From positions 19,870,276 to 19,934,275 of the forward strand of contig OY829662.1 in assembly GCA_963691815.1 (NCBI GenBank): a DNA stretch of 64,000 nucleotides. The letters run 5' to 3'. Shown here in pieces: positions 35,301 to 45,799 of the stretch (within the stretch, counting starts at the first letter, position 1; the number at the start of each line of letters is the position of its first letter). Under the pieces are notes generated by a model that saw nothing but the letters and a program-made list of their open reading frames with translations, was not told the origin of the DNA and did no database searches. The DNA is from Echiichthys vipera (Eukaryota > Chordata > Actinopteri > Perciformes > Trachinidae). The position numbers and the translations under genes are program-made.

Positions 35301-38300
35301 AGGAGCACTTGCTAATGCAGGGCATTTATCGATCTCCTGTGTGCTTTATAATTTTTAAATGAACATTTTAATGGCGGCTTCTGATACGAATGTTGAGTTT
35401 GACACTCAAGCTGCAGTATTTCTCTTTCTAAGGCCGACTTTTTGGGGGATATCAAGGCCACAGACGCTGGCAGATATCTGGATCCATCAAGTTGAAATCT
35501 GTCAACACCATGTTGTAGCAAAGAGGATATGTTAGCACCGCATGGAGGGTGTAAATTCCTCTTTTAATAGACTGTAATAACACTGACTGGCAGTGGAGCA
35601 ATGAACTGAATGAGAGCAGGAGCTGTGGATGAGGTGGGAGAAAAGGCTAATAACACTAGATGACTTACCACCTTTCCTGCCATGTGTACCAAACATCATC
35701 AAAAGTGCTACATATAGACTTTTAACATCAATAAATCATCACCACAGTTATGCTGAACACAAACAAGAGCATTCAAACTCTGCTCGGCTCTGCATTTTAA
35801 ATCATTTGCCAGGTCAAATTTTGTAAGAAATCTGCAGGAAGAGAAAAAGGGACGAAGGTGATGTTTTTCCAGTTAAAACAGAGATACATTTTGTTTCTTT
35901 CTCCAGGAAATAACAATGTCAGACTGTTATCTGTCTACCTGTTTGATCAAGACTGAATCTCAACAACAATGAGATGAAGTGGCATGAAATCTGAGCCATT
36001 TATGGTCCCAGAGGATGATTCCCTTTGACTTTGGTGATTCCATGAGTTTTCCTCTAGCGCAAGTTCTCAGTCATTTTCACCTGGAGACCCAAAATAGAAA
36101 TATGGTGTCTGCCCAGGACCCAAAATTACACAAAATTCTCTAGCACCACCAACAAATTTGTTATTTTGGTTTGGAGTGAACCCTCAGCATGAATTGAAAT
36201 AACTTTGGTGATCCCAACTTTTCACCTGGGGCCACCATCACATCAGAATTTCAATTTGTCCAATACTTTGGTTCATGGACAAACTAATAACACTCGTGGT
36301 TCAGTCAGGAGTGAAAAGGTATTTGGTCGTACGGCTCTGTCCTGGTACCTCCAAATCCTTTCTAACGAGCATGTGTGGAAAGCCTTAGGAGGAAAGAGCA
36401 GCAGTGGCAAAGACCCCTCCGTATAGGGTAAAGGACAGAGACGGCATCAGACGACCTGATCAGACTGAGCAATGGGGGCTGTGTCTCTTTGTCATTCCTG
36501 CTACTACATAACCACCTAATCACCTGTCCTCAGCTGTTATTTAGCTGTGAAGTTAAATGACGTCAGAGGCTTTTCTGCTCTGAGTTTTTTCAGTTTGACA
36601 ATTTAGGCTGGTTTGAGATCAAGTGGCCGAAATGTGAGCTGCACGTGCCTTTGTTGCCTGTCTGATTGAATGTGAATGCATGCTAACACACTGAACTAAG
36701 ATGGTGAACATGCTAACCATTATACCTCACATCAGCGTGTTAGCTCTGCTACACTGAGCATATTAGCACACTGAGGTTAGCATTCAGCCCATGGCACTAG
36801 TGCAGCTGTGGACTCTTAGATGTGTTTACAATTTAAACAAAAACAAATGGTCACTCCACCAGGCGACGTCCACTTGTCCCAGCCAAAGATAAGTAAAGTA
36901 AAGTCCAGCCGTGTTGATTTTTGCTTACAGAATAAAAACAAGGATTTGAGAAGAAATAAAAATGCATCCCTGCAGCATTCAAACTTCATGAATCATGCAA
37001 CAAGTTGGAAGCCCTGCAGAAGTCCAGGAAGCAAGTGTGCATGCCCAACTTCATATGGTGAGATGCCAGAAACGATTATTCCCCCTGCTTCTTGCAGAAT
37101 CTGCCTTATTTTTTTCATTAGACCATAAATTCCACATAAATCTAACAAGGACATATGCTGCACAGTAATGCAATCCAGCAAAATAGTAAGCTATGTGCGC
37201 ACTGACTGCAAGCCATCACAACAAACTGCACCCTATGCCCCTAAAACACGCAGAACATCTACAGTATTCAAGGCATATCTGATGTACAGTAGGCTACAAT
37301 ACAGCCTTTTGCCTCCCATTTAGCGCCCACCCATGCAGCTGGTCTCACCTTTGACCCTCCTTGTCCTGAGCGATAGTGATGTAGCGGCACTGGTAGCCAC
37401 TTGAGATGGCACGATAAGTGACCTTGTGGGATGTCCGTTTTGAAAGCAGAGCCCTGTCATACAGCACCAGTGGGCCTTTGGGTAAAAGTCACATGTGGTG
37501 GTGGTGGTGATGATGTTTCCAGGCCCTCCTTGGTGGTCTATCATGCATACAGACATGTTTTCTACAGCAAACAGGAAGCTGCCTCGCTGGGATTCTCATC
37601 CATATATTTCATGTCAGGAAAATATTTTTCAATTTCTGTTCTGCTGTCTCTTTCTTTCGTTCTGCATGCAGTTACAAAAAAGGAAGAGAGATACGATTGT
37701 GGTATTTTCAAATCCCTAATTCCCCAGTTCATATCCAGCTGTCACAAAGTGTCAATTACATGATACAATGACAGAGATAGAAAGAGAGCGAGGGAAAGAA
37801 ATAGAAAACAGGGAGACAGAGGGAGCTGCAGCATATGTGCTGTGCTGGTATTCTATGCTGAGGGGTCGATTTGAGTCCTGGGATTTCTTCTGCTTGCGCT
37901 CAGGTTTCGCTGAATGACCTCTGTGAGCACTCGACTGCAGGACGGACACGGACACGGACACGGACACACACACACAAGCACACGCACACACACACACACA
38001 CGCACACGCACACGCACACGCACACGCACACGCACACGCACACGCACACGCACACGCACACGCACAGCCTTCTCCAGCTTTCAGGCACACAAACACTTTT
38101 ATGAGCATCCAAAATCAATACAGCTGATAGCCTTCTAACTCGGCACATGCACGCTGTTCTCCCCTGCCAAGTGCGCTTCAACTCGTGCATCTATTTTTAT
38201 TAAACTCCGGACAGTGCACATGTGTGAACCTCTTTGATCTGAAATTGAAAACACCTTCTTCCTTTTTTTTTTAATCGAACGTCTCTGTCCGTTTTCCAAA

Positions 38301-41300
38301 AGGCGATGCTCGGCCTCCAGTTGAGAAGACTTGCATTGAAACGTTGAGTTCAAGTGCTTGTCTTCAAGAACACGGGAGGGAAAGATTAAAAAAACAGATA
38401 GAGCCAGACTTCTTTTCTCTTTATCATCATCACTCTCCTCGCCCCTCCTCCCTTCATTCTCTCTTTCTCTTTCTCTCTTCCCACAGTGGCTCTCGAGTGG
38501 CTGGGCTAGTAGAGCGGTGGAAGGTGGCCAGTGTGCATTCAGCGCCTTCACCGCTGCAGTATAATTACTCCTGCTAATCAGAGCACTTTACAGCAGCTCC
38601 TCTGTTCATCTGCACCCCCTCCTAACTCTGTCCCAACACTCTGCCTCTCTGTCTGCCCTCCCCTCCGCTCTCCCTATTAACCCTCCCTAATAGAAGACAG
38701 AGCACTCCCTTGAATAATTTGCACTATGTGTGTGTGATGGATGTGTGCGCGTCCGGCGACAAACACAGAGGAAGATTGAGATAGAAGCTGAGCTGAGAGA
38801 GAGAAGGAGAGGGAGTGTTTGGCGTCTGATAAAGAGGTCATTGTACATGTGCTGCGCCTGATAAGTTGCTCATCTCCACCCTAAACTTGCAGAAGCCAAG
38901 ACACCAACCTCTGCACAAGACCCTGGGGTTAACTTCACCATAAAGACCTCAATGGCTCGTAAAAATTAAATCTTTTTTTTTCCCTCTCCCCCTCTCGTCC
39001 ACACCCTGCTGATAAACACATCTCCCTGCACACATAGCCCCAGCGCTCGTAAAATCCCGGGCTAGTTTTTATTTTGTTTCATGAGCGCTTTAAACACACT
39101 GAAGTCAAAATTGAATTGTTCAAGCTTCACTGGTGCCTTTCAGCTCCCATTTGGTTCCAGCTGAGGTATGCAGCCTCTGGAGCCCTGGGTTTATCCTTTG
39201 GTCTACAGCCAGTCGTGTTTTCTTCATCAGCCTTGAGAGGAAAGGGGGGGGGGGGGGTTACGATAAAGATATGGTGTATTGTACTTTAGGTGTAGCTGTG
39301 TTACATGAAGCGGGCTCCCAGGAGAGCTGTCATCTTGGCTCAGAATGAAAAAAGACAATTCACAACGAGTCCTGAGGTGCGACTGATGCAAATCCACATC
39401 TGCGTGGAGAGAACAGTCATCGCACCAAAGAAAGGCACTCACAGCAGTGCAGGATGAATGACACCCGTCGTGGTAAAGGAAAAGGCTTCTTTGACAAACT
39501 GTATATAAAGGCCAGACGGTCTGCACTCACTCTCACACCTTCCCATTGACAGTTTATTCTATTTACAAGCTTGTGTTGCATGGCTAATGCCATTAGCCGG
39601 ACTTACATTAGCTGGATGATGTATGGCGAAGCTGAAGAAACCTGACTACATCCCAGGAAAAGGTCAAGAAATGTGTGTAATATAGACACCCGAGCGCTTC
39701 CTCCTTTTAGACGGATCTGAATCAATAGCACCGCTTTAAATAGACCTCTGCAGGATTTCTGTGTTTCTAAGTATGGCACGCACATGTGCTGCATTTTTCT
39801 GTCCGTGAGAGATACTTTCTACCATTTCAGTAAACCAATCCCCCCCAACGGGACGCAGGAATGCTCCGTCATCACCACGCAGACAGAGAGAAACTAACGT
39901 GGACCCTTAATGCCCAACACAAGTTTTTTAAATATGTCCACATAAGTTGCCCATCAAGGTCCCATCGGACTATTAAAAGGAGTAACCGTGTGTAAATTAT
40001 GCAACAAATCAATGAGGAGAAACTTGACTATCTGCCATGTCAGTGAAAAGAGATTTATGTGTGGACAGCCTTTAGCTGTGATGGTCCACTGAATCTCTTC
40101 TTGCTGTTGTCTGACCACATCACTGCTAGCTTCTTTAAGATTCTTACCAGAGCTCTTCATTTAAAGGAATACCCCCTGTGTCCCAGCAGATAATCAGTTC
40201 AAGTTTACTAATATTTTCACTGGTTTACATTGGCGTCAGAGAGCCCTGTTAAAGTTTACGTTGGGGGGAACTGAAGCTATTATCTATGCTCTCGTCAAAA
40301 CCACCAGACTCCACTGACAAAAACAGTAATTTTACCTCACAGAACACATTAGTTAGTTTTAGTTTTCTTAGTTCCTAACCTTTTAAAAAGCCTAAATTAC
40401 ACAATAACAGATCGAGGCAGCTGTAGACCAGTAACTCCTGTGTTCTGCAAGGTAAAATGACTGGTTTTGTTGTGGGGTCTGGTGGCTTTGAAGAGAGCAT
40501 AGATGTTTTCTACCAAATGTTTAGCTGCTGTCCCTGTCCACAGCAGTACGACCCCCATTTACTGTAGGTAACACACTGACTGGATATATACCTCTAACAA
40601 CCCCACTGAAAAAACTCCAACTTTCCCTTTCAATGCAATGATAATAACTTTAAGTGAGCCAGGATTTGAAATATCTCTATCGAAGATTAATACTTGTCAC
40701 ACTAAAAGCAATGAAAATGACATCATGTCTTAGCTGAAAGAAGAAAAACAATTTCTAGACAGTGAGATTTGTGGGTTATCCAGCGTAACCAGAGTATTGT
40801 GTCTGCATGGAAACACACACACTGCTGCTGAATTATTAAAACCTTATTTTTCAATCCTCGAGAAGCACAAATGAAATTTTATGCACCTCCAGTGAATTGG
40901 GGGTAGAGGCAGACATTTAAGAGGTGGATATCTGTGGAAATCCTGTAGAAATAAAAGGAAAAAGTTTCTGCAGTGCTAGCCTACATGCCAGAGGATGTAA
41001 ATGAGAAAATATGTTTTTTTTTTGTTGTTATCTGAGAGCACTGCCCATTTCAGGCATCTCTCGAGTCACTAAGCCATGATTTAAAATATGAAAATAACAA
41101 ATGTGAAATCTAGTTACAATTCATGGAAACCGGTTAGTAACCTGAGTCCCTCACTGTAATGGCTGGATTGGGTTTATCCATCACACTTAAGAGGTAAACC
41201 CCTAAAAATGGAACAATTGTAACGTAGGACGACCCCTAAAGTGTTTGGAATAGAGAATCCCAGTCTTTGGCCTTGATATGAAGGGAGCCGCAGGGGTCTC

Positions 41301-44300
41301 CACGGGGTTAATCCTGTGAGCTCCAGTACGCAGCTAATGAGGAGCAGCCTGAGGTTCTGCTTGGAATTACGGGCTGCACATTCTCCATCCCCACCAGGCT
41401 GCTGGGCTCAGAGGAGGTTTTGGCTGGACAGGCTCTCTCCTCAGCCTGCTGTACCATACCCTGAGGGTAATCTTTGAGCCTTTCTACCATCTGACAGAAT
41501 CACTGCAGTGTTAGTTACAGCGCTTTTCAAAACACAAGTATAATATGACAGGACATGTAGTGTGAGATTTGTTCGGTAAACTGTGTCTTTCAGGACAAGT
41601 CGTGCCCATTAGAGTGGGCACGCTGCTGCTGCAACAAAGGAAATTACACTGAATCATTAATGGAACTCACAAAGAAAGAGGAAATGGGACAATTTATGAA
41701 AATGCCTCATCTCTCCAGGCTTTGCTATGATAGAAACCAGACCCACCCAGTAGCACACAGCCTCCCCACTTCTCTGACCTCAGCGAAGGCTACACTCAAA
41801 GTGATGACCTCCCTAAAGCCCACAGACTTTGTTCTACACGGACCCACATGGCCTTGATTTCATGCAATGTTCAGAGATCACATAGATGGGGACGTATTGA
41901 GAGGAGACCTGGCGTGCAGGGCACAGGCCTGTCGTAGGGTGGACTGGTTGGTGACAAGATATTTGCCCCACTTGTCGAAGAACATTCCTTTTCTTTCTGC
42001 TGGCGGCAACTCAGCTAGAACCCATCTGTCTATCAGAAAAGCTGCTGCATGTGTGCAGTGTATCAGCCATCTTGTTGGGGACTTGGTGACTAAAGCCCTA
42101 ACAAACAGGCTCTCAGAGACAAGGATAGGAATTGACAAGATTTTACTGATACCAATGCCTGTATTGATTCTGCTTATCGGTCTGATTCTTTATTGATTCC
42201 TGATCAATTTTGTGTGGAAAAAAAAGCTGGCTTGCACAGATTTTCAGGTTTTTCAAAGAAAAAATCTGCTCAACTTTAATATTATTAGGATGCCACGCTT
42301 TGACTTTCTTCCTCTCCGCCATGACTCCTTCCTTTTACAAGTTTGCAGCAGTGTAGATGCAGGACTTTGACATCATATGTCGTGTTTGCATTTAAAACGA
42401 CTTTTAAGCAAACTTCTGAAAATCTGCATAAAAGAACACATCAATTAGGCATGTTTATATTGTCAGAAGTTGGCGCTATAGGCTACGTGGGGCTGTAGTC
42501 CGCCAGTAAACAGAGCAGAAGAAGTAGGGGTTGCTAACCGGAAACAATACAAGGCACTCTGGCCGTCTAACCATCTCATCTGTACGGAGACGAAAACCCG
42601 TTATAATATCTTAGAAGAAACTTAAATCGAAAATAACTGAACACTGTCACTATGTCAGAATGGTAAAGGCAGATCAATTAAGTGCATTAAATCTATTTTG
42701 AAAAAGGCAAAAGCCACCTCAAGCCAGCACAAAGACTTTTATGCGTATTCAAGTATGGCAGGTCCATGACTTTGGACTAAGCCACAACTGGGTGTATATT
42801 CATGGTTCCCAGAGGATTTATTGTAATAATGCCCTGGCTTATAGCATCACTGGCAGGTCAGTGTCTTCCCTTAGCCAGTAGAATATTTCACCAGATGGAC
42901 TGGCTTAAGATTTTGTAAAGACATTAGTGGTCCCAAGAGAATGAATCCTAATGTGTTCACACCGGCTGGCTGTATTAATTTGCTTCGTGTTGCATTACTC
43001 GTGCAAGTTTGCTGAAATATATCAAATCATGCAGATACGGATATGATGCAAATTCCTTGCAATCCGTCTCCTAGCAAGTCCTCTGACTTTTCCTCTAGTG
43101 TGAGCGTGAGGCTGACACCGCAGATGAATTAACATAAAATTTGGTACAGACGTTCATGTTCCTAAGGATGAAATGAACTGTAATTACTTCCCTTAATCGC
43201 CATAATCACATTAAAATGTCTGTTGGGTGCAAATTAGCAAATCTTCACATGCTAATTGTGAACATGATAAACGTCATATTTGCTAACAAGGGAAAGCAAC
43301 ACACTACATTTACTCAAAGTTAGAGGTACTTTAAACTTCTACTCCACTATAGTTCAAATGCAAATATTGTACTTTTTACTTCACTCAACTTTATTTGATA
43401 ACTTACTTACTTTGCAGATTTAGATTATTGATATACAAAAATATAATAAAAAGCAAATAGAAAATGTATTATTATAAGATAAGACTAGACCCCAGAGGGA
43501 AACTCTTCCCCTTTCTCTTCTGGTACTTTAAGTATATTTTGATGCTAATACGTTTGTACTTTTATTTCAGTAGAATTACAAGTGCATGACTTGACTTGAA
43601 ACTGATTATTTTCACTACTACTATGTACTTTTGGAGCATGGCTGCAGATCTAGTTTATTTCCTTTCCCAGTCGTATTCTAGGTGTATTTCTCTTCTCACA
43701 GATTCTTCCTTGTTCTCCCACACAGATCCTCTCCTCCCAACATATTTTCCCACCTCCGATATTGGTCTGTCTCCACCTTCCTTCACCAATTACTTCCTCC
43801 CTGATGGCTCAGACAGCCCCTTGCCAGGAGGAGAGACGACCACGTCCAGCGCCGGCTCTCCCCGCTTCCTCGGGCACGGGCTCAACGAAAACCTCATACC
43901 CATCTACTGCTCCATCCTGGCCGCCGTGGTGGTGGGCTTCGTGGCCTACATCGTCTTTAAGAGGTCAGTCTATAGAAAAAAACGAGATGAAAAGCTGCTT
44001 TGACACATTTTCACAACTGGGTTCGGCACCTCATCCACAATATAATGGAGGACAAAGAGGGGGATGGAGATAGTGGTGCTGGATAGAGTGACAATTAGTT
44101 GCCCCGGGCTAATAAATGTCATTAGGTGGTGAAACATTCACGCCCACTATGGCTGAAGAGGTTTTGACCCACTTCTAGAGAATCACTCAAATATACAACA
44201 ATGAGTTTAAAAAAAAAGAAAAAAGGTCACAACACTTAATGCATTACAAAGGTCACACACGCAAAAACACATTAATGAGGACACAAAACCACAGATGCAA

Positions 44301-45415
44301 GCGCTCATACAGACAGATACAAGCCCGGGCTGAAACACATCTGAAAGTAAACAAGCTCATTAGTGGCATTGATTATTTGAAAAGTGCCGACCAGGGGAAA
44401 TTCAAGTGCCAGATTTATCAGCAGAGTCACGCACACATCTAGCAAATAATCCTCATGTACTTGTCATCCTGCAGAAAACAGACTGCAAATGATGTGAATA
44501 TCCTAAACACCCAATATGTTATAAGTAAACACTCAGATGTGTTAACTGTACTGTACTCATGAATATTTGAATCCATGATTCATGACTTATTCATCTTCTA
44601 AAGGAGAAGCATCAGCAGAGAACTGGTATGATTTTTCACGTGTTTTGAACATTTTATTATAGTTTTTTATTTGTAGGCAAATGTGCAGCACACATGCAGT
44701 TTACACTCACAACGATTTATTATCGAAATTTTAAGTCATTTCAGATAACAGTTACCAGTGACCAGCTACCTCATTAAGCTAACATTAGCTCCATGAGTTG
44801 GTTGAAAACCCTGTCTCCATCTAGACCTTCTAATGTTTTAAGTTCCCTAGTTTCTTGCGTGTCTTAAATATGCTCATGATAGCTCAAAGCATGATATTGT
44901 GCTAACGGACTAATGCTATGCTGCATTTCCTGGGTGAAAGTCAGTGTCTTGACCGTCTAATAATCGATGTAGAAGAAAGGTCAACAAAGAAACAGTACTG
45001 TGCTTGTATGTAAGTGTAAAGCTAGTTAGTCCTAGCATTGTAAGTCATTGTCCAAACCAGTGAAATGAAAATGATCTCTCCAAGAAAAAGCAATAAAAAA
45101 GTAAGAACTGGGTTTTATTTTCCATTGTGAATATCTGATGACATTTAAAATGCTGTTTTCCCTCATCAGTTATTGTTTTATAGCTCATAACTGCTGGGAA
45201 AACAAATATAAAAACTACAGGATACCATAATTGTATCATATTAAGCGGCTCGTTGTCTTCCTCTTACGTGCCACTTCTCTACAGGTGGAATAGCTGCAAG
45301 CAGAACAAGCAGGCAGCTAATAACCGCGCGGCTACAAACAACCAGATGGTGACGCCGGAGGGAGAGAAGCTGCACAGCGACAGCGGCATCTCGGTGGACA
45401 GTCAGAGTCTGCAGG

Positions 45416-45446
<31 letters not shown>

Positions 45447-45502
45447 TGCCCAGGCTGACGTCCAGGCTCAGCCATCACGCTCACGCACACAGGAACAGAT
45501 AG
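20299..45502 (+). CDS. ngfr: Low-affinity neurotrophin receptor p75NTR (TNFRSF16), exons 1-5; join(20299..20337,24130..24292,33576..33938,43702..43963,45285..45502)
   Basis: This is a type I membrane receptor of the TNFR superfamily. In vertebrates it binds neurotrophins and proneurotrophins with sortilin or Trk partners and signals for neuronal survival, death and growth-cone collapse. The five exons splice in consistent phase to 348 codons. In order they give a signal peptide (about 1-22), CRD1 (from Cys30), CRD2-4 (to about residue 188), a Pro/Ser/Thr-rich stalk, a transmembrane helix (about 254-274) and the juxtamembrane region. The membrane part (NLIPIYCSILAAVVVGFVAY) keeps the Cys258 and AxxxG (Ala263, Gly267) used in p75 dimers. 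FKRWNSCKQNKQ keeps the palmitoylated-type Cys280, and EGEKLHSDSGISVDSQSL matches p75 closely. Oddities are a nine-Gln run after this motif, loss of the CRD1 NxT glycosylation site, and no recognisable death domain. The human protein is 427 residues. Which fish paralogue (a or b) is undecided. Confidence 0.95.
22395..23478. mobile_element. Non-autonomous DNA transposon (TIR element) in ngfr intron 1
   Basis: The left part has TGCTACTTTTCCACTACGAGGTACAGCTCG, CGTACCTGGTACTTTTTTGGTA and CCACTGATTGGTCAGAGAG. The right part has TTTCGGTACCAAAAAAGTTGTCGAGTCGAGCAGAGCTGTAGCA. These are inverted, diverged ends of an abundant fish MITE recognisable by its 'TTTTCCACTA...GGTAC' text. It is interrupted by the element at 22739-23212. 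Ends are approximate. Confidence 0.6.
22739..23212. mobile_element. MITE with ~45-bp terminal inverted repeats, nested in another MITE
   Basis: The left end (AGCCCTATTTGGACGGGACA, continuing to TGTGGGGTAA at about 22783) matches the inverted right end (AGCTCTATTCGCAAAGGATT, continuing to CATGGGGTAA). Shared blocks include AGTTTAAT and GGGGTAA. The element is about 474 bp without coding capacity. A target duplication is not obvious. Confidence 0.7.
24130..24292 (+). CDS. ngfr: ngfr exon 2: end of signal peptide and cysteine-rich domain 1
   Basis: The exon enters in phase 0 after CTGTGCCAG and leaves in phase 1 at GTGAGT (24293). It encodes VALALASKTERAVLLP and then CRD1 with six cysteines in the p75 pattern (C-DSGQYTTSGE-CC-QE-C ... 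KK-C-GATQTV-C-SQ-C-LD). SGECC and the GEGV and CGA motifs are hallmark p75NTR CRD1 residues. Where the human protein has an NQT glycosylation sequon, this one has TQT, so the site is lost. Confidence 0.95.
27990..28400. mobile_element. hAT-like MITE with 16-bp TIRs
   Basis: The left end TAGGGTTGGGTACTGA is exactly repeated, inverted, at the right end (TCAGTACCCAACCCTA, 28385-28400). Flanks GTGTGAGA and GTGTTAGA match at 7 of 8 positions, a decayed 8-bp target duplication as in hAT elements. Length is 411 bp with no transposase. A 207-codon minus-strand open frame overlapping it is not considered a gene. Confidence 0.88.
29755..30215 (+). repeat. Fish interspersed repeat, copy 1 (family A)
   Basis: It shares with 31450-31900 (inverted) the blocks GTCATATTCTATCACCTTAG, CTGTCTGACGTTCCTGTCTGT, GAAGGTTTTCAACGCCACCG, GGGGGAATTGTTGGGTCTATG and CTGTAAAGTGTCCTGAGATAACTT, ending in AATAAAATTGAATTGAATTG. 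The tail suggests a retrotransposon 3' end, but the family is not identified. Confidence 0.75.
30730..31018 (+). repeat. Imperfect direct repeat, ~100 bp, period 190 bp
   Basis: The blocks at 30730-30830 and 30920-31018 share CTGTGAATTAAGT(A/G)TTTATT, CCAAACCAG, TTGTTGGAACAGTGGAA, GACT and GGTTTTGG...GAGTTTTATTT. This is a short local tandem duplication, or two monomers of an unrecognised repeat, lying between the two inverted family A copies. Confidence 0.75.
31450..32200 (-). repeat. Fish interspersed repeat, copy 2 (family A), inverted and longer
   Basis: This is the reverse orientation of copy 1, starting at TTCAATTCAATTTTATTTATAGTGCC and matching it to about 31900. It then continues through GCAGGAAGCGTCATGCAGGACCACGGCAGCAGGCCCCAC, which contains a ~50-bp internal duplication at 32030-32100. 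Copy 3 at 52074-52282 has the same orientation. Confidence 0.75.
33142..33175. other. Near-perfect 34-bp palindrome
   Basis: The arms TATACCCGAGTGATTA and TAATCACTTGGGTATA pair over 16 positions (one G-T wobble) with a 2-nt centre. It lies 400 bp upstream of ngfr exon 3. Confidence 0.85.
33576..33938 (+). CDS. ngfr: ngfr exon 3: cysteine-rich domains 2-4
   Basis: The exon enters and leaves in phase 1 (CTCTGCAG acceptor, GTAAGT donor at 33939) over 363 bp. It encodes SETFSENYSHTEQCRPCTEC, the CRD2 core with METPCTDSNDAICVC, CRD3 (CEPCTVCPMGQGV...DTVCEEC) and CRD4 (DDTYSDRESSLDPCLPCTIC ... CTPNSDSVCH). The cysteine spacing is that of p75NTR, and acidic residues are abundant, as expected of the neurotrophin-binding face. 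NYS in CRD2 is a potential N-glycosylation site. The exon is GC-rich against AT-rich introns. Confidence 0.97.
35960..36810 (+). repeat. Long fish interspersed repeat (GCTAACATGCTAAC-type)
   Basis: The pieces CCAGAGGATGATTCCCTTTGACTTTGGTGATTCCATGAGTTTTCCTCTAGCGC, TTTCAATTTGTCCAATACTTTGGTT and GAACTAAGATGGTGAACATGCTAACCATTATACCT...GTTAGC follow one another. This is a recognisable, widely dispersed fish repeat. Partial relatives are at 6770-6960 and 42780-43290. Confidence 0.6.
37930..38066. repeat. Compound (GGACAC)n-(CA)n-(CACACG)n microsatellite
   Basis: The tract passes from GGACACGGACACGGACAC through CACACACA to perfect CACACG hexamers (about 38000-38066). All the His/Thr, Arg/Thr and Val/Cys repeat frames here are artefacts. 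Confidence 0.95.
39244..39257 (+). repeat. Homopolymer run of 14 G
   Basis: An uninterrupted G14 with G-quadruplex potential. It lies in ngfr intron 3. Confidence 0.95.
40283..40503. repeat. Fold-back repeat with ~64-bp arms
   Basis: The arm at 40283-40346 (TCTATGCTCTCGTCAAAACC...) reappears inverted at 40441-40503 with about 85 percent identity by eye. Shared blocks are CTATGCTCTC, CCACCAGAC, TTTTACCT and GCAGAACA/ACAGAACA. About 95 bp separate the arms. This is typical of a fold-back MITE. Confidence 0.8.
42780..43600 (+). repeat. Two adjoining fish repeats upstream of ngfr exon 4
   Basis: At 42780-43290 the text TTCCCAGAGGATTTATTGTAATAATG, AATTTGGTACAGACGTTCATGTTCC and GCTAATTGTGAACATGATAAACGTC belongs to the GCTAACATG-type repeat. 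At 43295-43600 TTTACTCAAAGTTAGAGGTACTTTAAACTTCTACTCCACTATAG and TTTAAGTATATTTTGATGCTAATACG belong to the AAGTACTT-type repeat also seen at 1896-2220. The latter ends about 100 bp before the exon. Confidence 0.6.
43702..43963 (+). CDS. ngfr: ngfr exon 4: stalk and transmembrane segment
   Basis: It enters in phase 1 and leaves in phase 2 at GTCAGT (43964). There are two strong tandem acceptors 24 bp apart in frame, TTCTCACAG (exon from 43702) and CCCACACAG (exon from 43726), so both forms would keep the frame. The stalk is rich in Pro, Ser, Thr and Gly (PLLPTYFPTSDIGLSPPS, GSDSPLPGGETTTSSAGSP), fitting an O-glycosylated stalk. NENLIPIYCSILAAVVVGFV is the near-invariant p75NTR transmembrane start. 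If intron 4 were retained, translation would add SVYRKKRDEKLL and stop (TGA at 44001-44003). Confidence 0.95.
43964..45284 (+). other. ngfr intron 4 (1.3 kb)
   Basis: The intron runs from GTCAGT to TCTCTACAG and is AT-rich. No exon or clear repeat was recognised inside it. Confidence 0.8.
45285..45502 (+). CDS. ngfr: ngfr exon 5: juxtamembrane (chopper) region with polyglutamine
   Basis: It enters in phase 2 after TCTCTACAG (completing Arg of FKR), leaves in phase 1 and has a GTAAGA donor at 45503. WNSCKQNKQAANNRAATNNQ and EGEKLHSDSGISVDSQSL correspond to the conserved p75NTR juxtamembrane segment with the palmitoylation-type Cys. After that motif the sequence becomes QEQ followed by nine Gln in all after Glu (CAG/CAA at about 45415-45444), then HAQADVQAQPSRSRTQEQI. 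Human p75 has a short non-repetitive linker here, so the Gln run is a lineage-specific expansion in the flexible link to the death domain. Confidence 0.95.
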
Positions 45503-45799
45503 GTAAGACTAAAACTCACTCTTTAATTTTGTGATGAACATGTTTTGTATTGATGTATAGAAACTGTAGTTCCTGGTGTGTAAACACTCTCTGACAGAAA
45601 ATAAAGCTGTGTGCTGCAGCAGTGGACAGCAGCTCTGCTCTCTGCTATTTTCACATTTTATAGAATGTAGTTGATATTTTCCTTAATGTATTATTTTACC
45701 GACCGCCAACCCATTTGTTGTTATAGAAAGTTAATGTCTACGAACCCACCTACATAACTGCAATCCGTGCATAACAACTCGGCAGACACAGACACCTCA

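Larger units (their letters stand above)
33939..43701 (+). other. ngfr intron 3 (9.8 kb)
   Basis: It is bounded by GTAAGT and TTCTCACAG. Contents are fish repeats at 35960-36810 and 42780-43600, a (CACACG)n tract at 37930-38066, a run of 14 G at 39244-39257 and a fold-back repeat at 40283-40503. A locally GC-rich 180-bp stretch at 41280-41470 was noted but cannot be assigned. Confidence 0.7.

Noticed and set aside
37752..38190. His-Thr, Arg-Thr and Ala-Cys repeat open frames
   Set aside because: They are artefacts of the compound CACACG microsatellite.
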